Assembly (NCBI RefSeq): GCF_963259705.1
Contig: NC_081840.1
Span: forward strand, 114,176,074-114,240,073
Source: Myotis daubentonii
Taxonomy: Eukaryota > Chordata > Mammalia > Chiroptera > Vespertilionidae
Reading direction: 5' to 3'
DNA: 64,000 nucleotides
The notes below the pieces were generated by a model. It saw nothing but the letters and a program-made list of their open reading frames with translations. It ran no database searches and was not told the DNA's origin. Below, one piece after another: positions 31,101 through 41,929 of this stretch (its first letter is position 1; each line of letters opens with the position of its first letter). The position numbers and the translations under genes are program-made.

Positions 31101-32454
31101 CAACGAATAATTCCCTACACCTGGAATCACAGCTTCCCAGGAGGGGTGCATTTGTAATCTTAAAGGATATTTTCAAATGGCCCCTCTTGAAGTGTCTATC
31201 AGTTCTCACTCCTAATGATAGTGTGAAAGTGTGCTCACTTCTGTGCACACTACTCTCATTGTGTGTTTAATCTTTGCCAATCTGATCAGTGAAAAATGTT
31301 ACTTCGTGTACTTTAGTTTGCTTTCAGGCAATTTTATTAAACTCTAGTGTGTTTAGCTTTGTGTCGCTGGTCAGGTTTAAAGCTACTTGGGCTCTCACAG
31401 ACTGTATCTCATGCCTTTATAATCATAAGAAAGAGTAGGAGAGCAAAAACCAGGTCTAACTTGTTTGTGACACTCTCCCTGTTCCAAGCATGATTTAGAT
31501 GCTCAATAAATATTTCTTGAACAAATAAATGAATTGAGTGTGATACTGGTCCCATCTGTGCAGCAGTTTATAGATTAAAGAGTACTTTCCTCCCATTTTA
31601 TCAATTCTATCTTCCCCAATGTCTAGTGAGAGGGCACCAGAGAAATTTATAACAGCCTGCTTTGTTGAATCCTTGTCAAGAGACACTATTTCACCCATAG
31701 GCCATACTGGAAGGCCACAGCCATGTTTCTATGTTTCATCCCATGGAATTCTCTGTGTCCCTTGCCTGACTGAACCAAGAAGTAAGTACCTGATGCAAAG
31801 TTATCTTATTTATTGACTGGCCAACAACCTAATACCTGTAAGAAATGGCTGGGAAAGATCGCCTGGGCCAGTTAGGACTGGGTATTGGAATTCTGATTTC
31901 AGTATATTTAGAGCTGAAAGGTCAAGAGGTAGAATTTGAGTCATGGTGTCCATTATGGGTCATAAAGAAGCCAGGAGCTGTGTGAGAGAACCAGGGAGGC
32001 TCTGGAAGGCAGACAGCAGAGGGGGAGGCCACAGGGAGATTGCTCAAAAGAAGTGAATTCCCTGATGTGGTGCTGAGAGACAAAGTGAGGGCTGTTTCCA
32101 CTACTGATGGCTTCCTACTTGAGTCTCATGACTTCTGGAAATGAATTTAGGATTCTGTCCTTAGATTTCCATGGGCCCCCTGAGTGACCGGACAATGAAT
32201 GCTTCTTTACTTGAGTTGCCTGAATTGGGTCTCTGTTTCTTGCCATCCATTGATTCCCTAATTGGATTCCATTTTATAAATGTGGGATCTGTGCTGTGAG
32301 CAGTGGAGTCCAAGTTCTCTCCCTACCGTGTCAGCTGGCCCAGTGCTTTACACACGGGAGAAAGTCAGTATGTGTTTGGCAATGTCATGATTGGTTTATT
32401 GATTTCTCAGTGGCTTATTTTAAAGCAACAACAGATTTTATAGCAGAAGTATTT
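31101..32454. other. Unique sequence
   Basis: No gene recognised. Around 31480-31530 the text gatttagatgctcaataaat, then atttcttgaacaaataaatg, is typical of a MIR 3' end. The rest is unassigned. Confidence 0.35.
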
Positions 32455-33060
32455 TTCTAGGATGGTGGCAATAGTAACCCCCATTCCATGTGCCCTACAA
32501 CAATGTGATCTTGCCATTCCCCCATCAAGAGATGGAATTGAATTCATCTCCCTTAAATTTGGGCTGGACTTGGTAACTCCTTAATATAACAGAATGTGGC
32601 AGAAGTGATAGGGTTGACTCTGAGGTTAGGTCTTAAGGAACCTTGAAGCTTTGCTTGGTCTCCTGGAACGCTGTCTGTCTCTCCAGAGCTGCCCTCTCCC
32701 CTGAACCCCAGTACCCATGCTGTGAGAAGACCTATGCACACGGGGAGACCACCTGGGGGTGCTGTGATGATCAGCTCAGCTGAGTCGAAAACTTTGAGAC
32801 TTTGCAGCCCAGGTATCAGTGAGGCGAGTGAAGAAGCCTCCAGCTGCCTCCAGCCCCCAAGAGTGCAAGTCACTCTCAAGGCTCTGAGTCTTCTTGGCTG
32901 AGACCCCAGACCTGGCAGAGCAGAGATGAGCATCTCCACTGTGCCCTGTCCAAATTCCTGACTCCAGAAGCTATGAGCTTAATAAATCAGACTGTTTTAT
33001 CCCACTCAACTCTGGGGTGATTTGTTACACAATTGATAATTGAAATAAATAATTAGAACA
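32455..33060 (+). mobile_element. MLT1-type LTR (ERVL-MaLR), sense
   Basis: Old mammalian MaLR LTR text in order: ccatgtgccctacaacaatg, taacagaatgtggcagaagt, gaggttaggtcttaaggaac, ctgactccagaagctatgag and cttaataaatcagactgttt (poly-A signal AATAAA), then gtgatttgttacacaattga. Non-coding solo LTR. Ends are approximate. It belongs to a pre-eutherian-radiation class of retrotransposon. Confidence 0.8.
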
Positions 33061-33309
33061 GACTTTCCCTCTAAAATCATTACTTCACTTCCTATCCATG
33101 TCCAGCTACGGTTAACAAATGAATTCTCAATGCAGTGGATGTGTCCTTAACTTGAGCACCTAAACAAAGGCAGAGCTTTTCCAAGCCTGGGACTGGCTAT
33201 AAAAAGAACATTCCTGCCTTTAAGCCCAAGAGAGCTTTGTTCTTTAAAATTAGTAAAAAGAGGCTTCCTGATACATGGAAATGACATTTGCTTCTTGGAT
33301 TAAACTCTC

Positions 33310-33310
<1 letters not shown>

Positions 33311-33392
<82 letters not shown>
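33311..33392 (+). repeat. Compound (CT)n(CA)n microsatellite
   Basis: (CT)16-17 at 33311-33344 followed by (CA)24 to 33392. This is the third such compound repeat with CT then CA on the + strand. Confidence 0.97.
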
Positions 33393-33394
<2 letters not shown>

Positions 33395-33719
33395 AGTTGA
33401 GAAAGCCCCGTGTGGCCATTTGGCTCTGGGGAAGGCGCTCTGGCACAAATTTAGGCAGAGGAACCAACTCTCCCAGCACACCTCCTTGTGAGGAGCTGGC
33501 CACCAAGGAACCCCAACGCTTATGCATCCTCCTCAGTAAACTGCAAGCTCCAGCCTCACTCAGTGCTTTGCAAACTGCAAAGAGCCCTCCAAATGCACAG
33601 GTGTTACCTGGAGGCCGGCCTCCGAGTGAGCAGGCTTGGGAGGGAAGGGACATCCTGGAGAAAGCGGTTGTCCCCGGCATCCTGCCGTGGCTGAGGGGAC
33701 TGACCCACTCGGATCTCCT

Positions 33720-33920
33720 TAGCTGTGCTCAGCACTTTATAGTTTGCAAAGTGATCTGTCTTTCTTGCATCTTTGGGGACCTCATTTCATCAGGAAAGGT
33801 CTCATTATTTCCAGTTTGCTGAGGTGAACCTGAAGCTCAGAGGAGCAGAAGGCTATTCTAAGGACCACATAGCCATGAGGTGAGAGAATCAAGGCTGAGA
33901 CCTGGGTCCCTTTATTTCTT
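33720..33920 (+). repeat. MIR SINE relic
   Basis: cactttatagtttgcaaagt, gatctgtctttcttgcatct, cctcatttcatcaggaaagg and ggtgaacctgaagctcagag follow a MIR2/MIRb layout. Confidence 0.55.
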
Positions 33921-36300
33921 GTCTGGTGGCCTTTACACTGAGCTTGTGGTCATTGCTCCTCACCTCTGCAGAGTACCCTACCGTGGGCAAATGCGTCCAC
34001 ACACAATACGTCAGTGGGGCAGCAGAACCTGCATCAGGCTCCACTTTATAGATGAAGAACCTGCATCAGGGTGAAGTGTCCGCAGTCCCGCTGAGCGAGT
34101 GGCAGAGCCAGGTTCTGAGCCTAGTCTTAGGGTGGCAACGGTCCTGCCACCCACTGCCTCTCCACACGGAACAACATCACTGAAACCCTCCCATGTGTCT
34201 GAAACACAGAGTCTGGGAAGGGAGGTGGCTGCCAGCAGCCTTTTAGTAGAGATGCTCTTGTGGTTATTCAATATTTATCAAACAGCCACAGCATGTAAGG
34301 CACTGCCTAGCCCTAGCCCATGGTGTCCGCTGCCAACGGATGTGATATTAAAAGTAGCCGTGACTTGGGCACCAAAGGGCTGGACACACCGGCGTCAGGT
34401 GTCCCACTGAGCCCACTGCCCTTTCCCAGGTTCTGAGCACCCCCACCCTCACCCCCATATCTGAGGGCTGTGAGCTGCTCTCCTGTGAGCCCAGGTGCAG
34501 CCACAGGAGAGCAGAAACCCTCGGGGCTACGGCGTGATAAACTCTCTGTTGTGAGAAAGTGACACTGTGATCTGATTCACACCAGTAAATATGTGATTTA
34601 CGTTTCATTCTAAGTAACCTTTCTAGGCTCGGCGAGGTGTGAAGGAATGCGATGGGGCCGGCTCCTGGAAGAGGAGGAGATTCATATTCATTAAGACCTC
34701 CACGTCCATCAGCCAGCTGAGGGTGACAGTGCCCCGCTCTCCTCCCGCCCACCCTCCAGGGTCTCCGGTCCAGGGAGGCCAACTGTCATGCGGCTGCCAC
34801 TTGGGATGGGGGCTGGTGGTATGGGTGAGGGCTGGAGGCACAGAGAGAAATTGGGAGGAACATAAACAGCAGGTTCATGAACTACACCATCCAGGCTCCA
34901 GATTGCTGTATTAGTTCTATCGATCTCTCGGGGGTGGGGAGGGACATTGATTGAGGGGTGGCAGGTCTCAGAGGCTGGCCATCTCTTTGTACATATGTAT
35001 AAGGCAGTGCTCAGCTATCTCTGGCTCAGACATGCGAAGGATGGAGAGAGAAATGCCAGGGAAGGAAGGTTAGAGTCTCAGGGCCTTGTTCACGAGGGAG
35101 CAGAGAGCAGGAGGGAGCTCCTGGCCCCTCAGGGCATTCATTTGGGTTTTGATTTCCTGAGCTGCACATGGCCCTGAGCTGGGAAGGAAACAGAAGTGCC
35201 TGAGGAAAAACCACTTCTCCCACAGATGGGAGGCCAGTTGCCTCCGAGCCTCCGCTGGCCTGCCCTCTCCAGGGGAGAATCTGCAATGGTGACTAGCTCG
35301 GAAAGAAGGCTCTGGATGCCAGGCGCTGAGCCCACTCCTTTTGGATGGCGCCGTTGCTCTTTCTTCCAGTTTGTAGATGAGGACTCTCCTCACGGTGACA
35401 GTTCAAGACGCAGGCCCACAGGGCAATGAGCAGGCTGGAATGAGGTGGCGCGTCATGGCCTATTTGCGGGGCCCTTACCCTGCTGGAAAAGGTGCCCTGG
35501 TCAGTGTCCGACTGATGTGGGAGTTGCACAGGGCCTGATGCTTTGCCCCGCCACTGTTCTGGGCCCTGTGGGGGACTAGAAGGAAAAAGAATATGGCCTC
35601 TTCCCTCAGCGCCCTTCCTCCTGACTGGGCATTGGGCCAACCTGGAAGTCATGAGAGGAAAGAAGGTCTGGACACTTGACATGCGGTGCAGAAGGAAGGT
35701 GAGGCCCCCGTGGGCACAGCTAGGACTCGAGGAGAGCTGGGCCTGCCTGGCGCTGCCTGAGGCAGGGCTGTCGCCCTCAGGAACATGCTGTGGCCAAATG
35801 CAGCAAGCTCTCAGGGAGGTCTTTCAGAATAAGTGCTCCCAGCAGTCTTTCTGAAGTAAGTGGGGAGAGCAAGATGAGGTAAGGCGGGACTCATCCCACG
35901 ATCAGATCGTGGCCATCCACTGGCCACGAGGCATTGAGCACCGAAAGTTTACCAACCCCTGACACCCAGCGAAGTATTCCTTCAACTTCAGGCTCTGGGC
36001 TCTGGGCTCTAGGATGGTCTCCAGGCAAGACAGCCAGGGGCAGGGGGCATTTATCCATTCAGGCTGCAAAGGTTAGCAGGGGGCCAGGAGGGGCTGTGAG
36101 AGGTGCCTGGCCTGGGAGCACAGAGGAAGGCAGGTGCTCTGGGAGGATTCCCAGGGGAGTGCCAGCTGAGCTGGGAGGTGAAGGTGGATGGAGCGCCCAC
36201 CAACCAGGCAAAGAGCTGGGGAAGTGTCCCAGAGGAAAGGTAGGTGGGATGGGGTCAGGAGGCCAAGGAGCGCCAAGGGTGGCCAGTATTTCCATGTGCA
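33921..36300. other. Unique GC-rich sequence with occasional MIR scraps
   Basis: No supported gene. Many short open frames occur on both strands; frequent openness without domains is expected at this GC level. MIR-like text appears near 34000-34130 (ccactttatagatgaagaac, then tgagcgagtggcagagccag). Candidate exons would need transcript evidence. Confidence 0.35.
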
Positions 36301-37270
36301 GGACAGAGCGGGGAGGTACTGTCTCAGGGCCCTGGCAGGACACGATGCAAATGTTGAATTTACTCCTGAGGGCCACAGGGAGCTATTGAAAGCCTTCAGG
36401 CAGAAGAGTGTTAGAATCAAACAGGCATTTTTAAAAGCCCGCTCGAGCTGTGCTCTGGGGAGCAGAACATGAAGGGAGAGAGCCCGATGAGGTGAGGGGG
36501 TTGGAGCCACCAAGGGGCGAGCAGGGAAAGGGTCAGATGTCATCACTGATCTGGATATAAAGGGGGAACAGCGTCCAGAATGGTTTCTGGTTTCTGGCAC
36601 TCGTGTTGGGAGGAAGTGAGGCCCATTCCTGGCCCAGACTGGGGAGGAAGAAGAGGTGGTTTGGGAGGAAGGATGGTGTGCTCCGTTTTGGACCCGCTGA
36701 GTTTGAGGGCAGTGGAATGCAGACCTGAGGCCAGAAGTGGGAGTCATCAGCGCGGCCTGCTGTGAAGACGATGCACATGAGGGCCAGCCGTGAGCAGCAC
36801 CACGCGGGGGAGGGAGAGGGTGCTGGGCTTGTGATCAAGACGAGCTAACGGCAGAAGGGAAAGCTGGGGACTGCGGTGTCCAGCAGCCAAGGCAAGAAAG
36901 TGTGTCGGAAGAGCAAGTGGTTGGCAGTGTCAGGCCCCGTCCACAGACTAGTGGGATGTGGAGTTATGAGTCCACTAGATTTAGCAACAAGGAGTCAGAG
37001 GTGGCTGTGAGAGGCCAGCCACGAGGTTCTGGAGGGGCCAAAGCCAGCCTGAGGGAGGTGGGGGTGAGGAAGTGGGAAAGAGTGTGCAGACACCCCTGGC
37101 TAAGAGGTTGGCTATTGAAGGAAAGGCAGGAAGGGGCCAGCAGGTCAAGAAAGGGATGTTTTCAAGACAGGAGAGGCTGCCGGCCAGAAGCCAGAGAGGG
37201 GGAGGTTGGAGACCAGCAGATAAGGGCTAATGGCCTGAACGTGTGTCGGAGCTGTAAGGGGAAACTGTGG
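36301..37270. repeat. Possible old interspersed repeat, family not named
   Basis: The sequence gagggccacagggagctatt, gaaagccttcaggcagaaga, gtttctggtttctggcactc, ctgagtttgagggcagtgga and aagtgggagtcatcagcg follows an ordered text I associate with a widespread mammalian repeat, but I cannot name it. The long minus-strand frame at 36073-36747 (224 codons) runs through this and is not considered a gene. Confidence 0.3.
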
Positions 37271-38919
37271 TGAGACGGAGTGGGGCAGGGGGAAGGGGAA
37301 GAAGGGACAGGCAGGCATGGGGGCCCGTCTGTCTGCAGCTCTGGTGGTGAGGACTTGGGGTGGGTGTGGTGCTGCCCTGCAGGGGTGCTGAGTCTGGGGC
37401 AGCGAGGCCTGTGCCAGAGCCCCAAGTGAACACACAATGCTGCCCTGCACTCTGTCTCCTCTCTCAGTGCACCCCTCCCTGTCCTCCTAACCCCACAACC
37501 TGCCCCTGCCCCTAATCCCAGAGAGGAAGGGGAATGAGAAAGGACAGTCATCATGGGGCCCTGTCCCTACGATGCTGATAAGCCAGCAGACAAGGGCAGG
37601 GGCAGCAAGGAAGCCCATGATTGGCCCATTGCCCAGGTGAAGGGGTGGGAGCCGAGGCAGGCGGTGTGGGTGGGGCAGGGCTGGAGGTGGGGGGGGGATG
37701 GGTGAGGCAGAGAGCAGCAGGAGGCCCAGTGTGTGTGTGCAGGCCGAACGCTGAGCTGGGCTGGCGGGAAGCAGTTTCTCTGTGGAGGTTTGAAAAGAAA
37801 GCACAGAAAAAGGAATTTCTTCACAGGCCTTGAGGCCAGGGTCGGAGACAGAACCCAGAACCAATTTCCTCTGCAGGGACTTTCAGCCAGTGAGTGGGTA
37901 AGTAGGAATAATAATAGCAAAACGAAGTGGTTTTTAATATGTGATTGACATCTGCCATGCAAAATGACACAGAATCACAGTGTAGCGGATTGGGCACCCG
38001 GACGGGTGTGGTCCTGGGGCGGCCTGTCACGGAGCGCCAAGGCATCGCCCAGCATCCCTCCCGCAGGCCAGGGAGCACCCCTCTGCCCGCTCACTTTCCT
38101 GCTCCGTTGTCCAGAACGAGCCTCTCTTCTCCCACAGATGCCACCAAAACACAGGCCCAGGGAGACAAGACAAGTACCCGAGTGCAGGGGGGCGGGGGGG
38201 GGGGCGGTCACCTGAGCTGCGGCCTGGCAGTGTGCCCATGTGGCTGTAGCTGTTTCCACGTTCACCTCCCAAGGCAGGTTTCTCAGCCACCCAGGGCCTG
38301 AGTTCTCTAGGGAAGAGTTGCTATGATTTGCAAAAGGCACTCCAGTCTCTTTCAGTCCTTTTTCTTTCCCCTCATATGCTAGGAGAAGGGGCTGAGGGTG
38401 GGGAGGACGGAGGAAGGGGAGCCTCATTTAGTTGTCATAAATCTCTTCTGGTGAAGAGCTTTGGGGGGCTTGGCTGGCCTGCAGAAAGACAGGCGGGTGG
38501 GGCCCTTAGAGAAGGCTGTGTGAGGTGAGCACTTCTCAAAGGCACCCTGGCAGGGGAGGGGGTGGGCCAAGTGGGACCTGAACCCACCCTGGGTCCCCTG
38601 GCCAAGCCCAATGTCCTGGCAGGGGCTGTGTCTGCAGAAAGGAGCACTTTTCCCCAATTCACGCAAAGCAGCCCTAGAGGCTGGCTGAATCCCCAGGGAA
38701 GCTCCTGCACCTGTCCCCAGCCAGGTGGGCCAGGGACAGAGGGGTGTGGCAAGAACCTTCTGGCAACCTGGGTCTACTGGCCTGGGCTTGGGCCCCCTGT
38801 CCTCCTGCTCCTGCCCACCTGCCTGTCCCTGGAGAGGAGAAGGAACCAGAATGGGGCCTGGCTCTCCTTTTGGTGGAAGGGCTTCCATCAGCCCTGGGGG
38901 AGCAAGGGGAGCAGGGACA
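37271..38919. other. Unique GC-rich sequence
   Basis: No gene supported. G-rich runs lie at 37689-37698 and 38187-38208. Numerous frames overlap on both strands without domain. The pair of splice-like AG/GT sites expected of an exon cannot be judged by eye. Confidence 0.35.
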
Positions 38920-39180
38920 TTACAGAATCCGCATGGAAATTACACCGGGAGGCGGAGGCATCGGGCTCACCAGGGAGGTTACTTGTTCCTCTTTTCTTAT
39001 TTTTAGTCACCACTGTGTTGGCCAGGAGGCCGGTGCTCATTAACCTGTGTTGCCAGAGCGGAGACTCTGCAAAACCGCTAGTGATTAAACCTGCCCCACC
39101 CACCCCTCTGCTCCCACCGGCTATTTATAGCTTTCCTTCCCTCTGGTGAATTAATTAACTTGCACTCCTGGCCTCAGACT
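38920..39180. other. Candidate conserved non-coding element
   Basis: Distinct, repeat-free stretch: attacagaatccgcatggaa, cggtgctcattaacctgtgt, ccgctagtgattaaacctgc, ggctatttatagctttcctt and ggtgaattaattaacttgca. Repeated TAAT/ATTA homeodomain cores and a MEF2-like CTATTTATAG (39120-39129) suggest an enhancer. Function is inferred. Confidence 0.35.
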
Positions 39181-39383
39181 TTGGCTATTGTGTTTAGCTG
39201 ATGTCCCTTTGAGGCCAGCGTGGGGAAGTGTGTGGAGGGGCTGGAAGTGGCCAGGTGGGGCTGCTGGCTACTGCCCAGCCCAGCCACCTTCCCCCTCCAG
39301 GTCCCAGCCCTCCCCAAACCTCCCCCCCCCAAAAAAAAATGGGACTGAGGAGGCCTCTTGTACCACAGACTAACTCCTTAGGG

Positions 39384-39695
39384 CAGTGGTTCTCAACCTT
39401 CCTAATGCCGCGACCCTTTAATACAGTTCCTCATGTTGTGGTGACCCCCAACCATAAAATTATTTTTGTTGCTACTTCATAACTGTAATTTTGCTACTGC
39501 TATGAATCGTAATGTAAATATCTGATATGCAGGATGTATTTTAATTGTTACAAATTGAACATAATTAAAGCAGAGTGATTAATCACAAAAACAATATGTA
39601 ATTATATATGTGTTTTCCGATGGTCTTAGGCGACCTCTGTGAAAGGGTCGTTCGACCCCCCAAAGGGGTCGCAACCCACAGGTTGAGAACCGCTG
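39384..39695 (+). mobile_element. SPIN-like hAT MITE, full length (312 bp)
   Basis: Starts CAGTGGTTCTCAACCTTCCT and ends ACAGGTTGAGAACCGCTG. It contains the complete centre (gattaatcacaaaaacaata, tgtgttttccgatggtctta) and the arm gggtcgttcgaccccccaaa. The target duplication ccttaggg/ccttagag (39376-39383 and 39696-39703) has one mismatch. Low divergence. SPIN is a hAT superfamily transposon documented as horizontally transferred into several tetrapods, including vesper bats. It encodes no transposase. Confidence 0.96.
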
Positions 39696-39703
39696 CCTTA
39701 GAG

Positions 39704-41154
39704 GGTGGTGCGGTTTGGGGTTTTAAAAGCCAGCACGCCTGCCCCCATTTACAGAGTTTGACAATGTTCTAGGAAAAACAAGTCCAAAACACATCCCCTC
39801 CCTCAACAGTGAAGCAAGGGCCCAAGACATGAGGCTTCAAAATTCCCTGGGCCTCGAGCAGCACCTGGGTGAGGGCTACACCACATGAGCAGGGGTGCCT
39901 GAGGGCAGGGATCCGGCAAGTGGAGCAGAGCGGGGAGGGAGCCCCCACAAGGACCCCAGCAGCACTGGTGAGGAAAGGGGGTGTGAGGGACCTCACTGGG
40001 ACCAACTTCTCAAGCCCGGCCTCCTACTTCACAGATGGGGACACTGAGGCCCAGAGAGACCTCATCTTGTTCCTTCATCCAGCACACACTGATTGCCTCC
40101 CCACTGGTGATGGACCCGGGCCTGCTCTGTCCCTGCAGAGCTCACAATACCTCCTGTCCGTCCCCCTACCTGGAAGTCCATATGCAGTCCACCAGGCTGC
40201 ACCTGGGCCCTGCCTGACACAACGCAGGGCTCAGTAATCGTTTGGGGACTTCCTTGTCCCAGGTTACGGAAGAGGCAGGACTACAAGTACTGCCATGACC
40301 ATCTCCCCATGTCCCTGCCAGCACCCCCAGGACCACCCCAAACACACAAATTCTGTGGAAAGAGTACCCTGGCCTTGCCAGTGCAGCATCAATGCCCGTC
40401 CCCTAAGCGCTCCACTCCCGTCTCCTCAGGCCCCTCTGCCCAGACCAGCCACACCGGGGTCAGGACCGCAGGGCAGGCTTCTAGACCAGGGCACACAGAA
40501 GCTCCTGTCGCCTCCCACACGCCGCTCTCAAGCCCAAAGCCCAGACACCCACTGTCCAGATTGACAACCACCCACCGATCTCAAGCAGTAGCTACCCTGG
40601 ACGCCGGTCACACGGGAGGTGCCGCTCTCGGACACCTGTGTCCCAGGGGAGACTGACATCTCCCCCCAGCATGGCCGATGCCTGCAGGAAGGGGTTTGGA
40701 GCGGGGCCAGGCTTGAGCCCCACCCATAAAATTCAGCAGCGTTTACTCTTCAGGCGGAGCTGTACATGCTCAGTGAGCGCCAGGTCAGCCCGCCTCCAGC
40801 CCAGGGCACCATCCTGCACCCGGAGGTGGCCTCCCAGGGCAGGCTTGTGCCCAGCCTCCTGTACCGCCTGGGAAGGGGGTCGGCTGTCTGTCAGCTCTGT
40901 GGGCTACCGTGTGAGTATTAGTCCTCAGCAGCACCAGCGATAATATGAAAATCACTACAGTTAACGCCGGCAGGTTGGCCTTGTTCTGCGCTGCAGATTA
41001 GGTGAATTGCCTAGACATCGCCCCCCCCCCCCCCCACCAACCTCAGTCCTTGGCCTCAGGACCCGCCTCAGCCGGGAGAAGCTTTCCAGGCCCCACTCTC
41101 TCCAGCTCTCCTGTCTGGTCTCTCCTTGGCCCCCAGGGCTGAGACCAAGTTCTC
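39704..41154. other. Unique GC-rich sequence
   Basis: No gene supported. MIR-like text occurs at 40020-40110 (cctcctacttcacagatggg, gacactgaggcccagagaga). A C-run of about 17 lies at 41021-41037. Frames over 40295-40943 have no recognised domain. Confidence 0.35.
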
Positions 41155-41290
41155 TGGGCACAGTTTTGTGCCTAAAATTACCTCCTTATGCCTGCAATTT
41201 GCCATTTGCACCTTCAAAATAGAGTGCAACTGGCTAATTGCCATGGCAATTAGGTAATCGCAGGTGCAATTAGCATCTTGTTAGCAAAGC
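41155..41290. other. Candidate conserved non-coding element with a perfect 20-bp palindrome
   Basis: Contains cctgcaatttgccatttgca and, at 41234-41253, the exact palindrome CTAATTGCCATGGCAATTAG. It is followed by gtaatcgcaggtgcaattag. Repeated CAATTAG/CTAATTG units are homeodomain-type sites. Flanked by GC-rich unique DNA. No repeat family recognised. Confidence 0.45.
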
Positions 41291-41744
41291 AGGGGGGCAA
41301 CGGGGAGGGGAGGAGACAGAGAAAGAGGGAAATGGAGATGGGAAAGAGGGAAATGCAGGAGCTCGAAGATAGGCCAGTGGTTGTGAGGGAGAAAGCCAGG
41401 GGCTGGGTGAGAGGGAACAAGAGTGGGTGCACAAGGAGAGGAACAAGGGTGGCTAGACAGAAGACAGATGTGGACAAAGAAAAATAATTCAATAAGCCAC
41501 GGTCCCTGTCTTGGAGGGGCTGGTGCCCCAGAGATGAGAATGGCCCAGAGCATGGCAGAAAGACAAATGGAGGAGCAATGCAGGCTGGCTGCAGCTTCGG
41601 TGCGTCCTGGGGTAGCTGGGCTGGGACGAGGGGCTGGTTCCCATAAGCAGACAAGGGCTGATGGGCATTCTGGTAGTGTCCCAGCATGAGCAAAGGTCCT
41701 GAGGTGTGAGAGCCGAGTCTTCAGACTGAAAGACCCCGGTGCTG

Positions 41745-41918
41745 CACTGTCCAGTAGAATGTTCTGCTGGATGGACATACTCTATACCTGCGCCCTCCGA
41801 TGTGGTAGCCACCAGCCGCAAGTGCCTATTGAGGACTTGAAATGTGGTCAGTGAGACTGAGAAATTGGGCTTTTTATTTTATTTAAGTGAAAATTTAAAT
41901 AGTTACATGGACAGCACA
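41745..41918 (+). mobile_element. Old hAT-Charlie MITE (MER5-like)
   Basis: Text in order: cactgtccagtagaatgttc, cgatgtggtagccaccagcc, gcctattgaggacttgaaat, gtggtcagtgagactgagaa and ttatttaagtgaaaatttaa, ending atggacagcaca. This is a eutherian hAT-Charlie MITE with ends cactgtcc.../...ggacag. ggtgct-like flanks on both sides (41739 and 41921) may be a worn target duplication. Subfamily name uncertain. Confidence 0.75.
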
Positions 41919-41929
41919 GGGTGCTACAG

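Noticed and set aside
36073..36747. Minus-strand open frame of 224 codons
   Set aside because: GC-rich sequence overlapped by frames on the other strand and by a possible old repeat; Pro/Ser/Leu-rich with no domain.
38562..39149. Forward open frame of 195 codons
   Set aside because: Runs from GC-rich unique DNA into an A/T-rich probable non-coding element; no domain and no exon structure.
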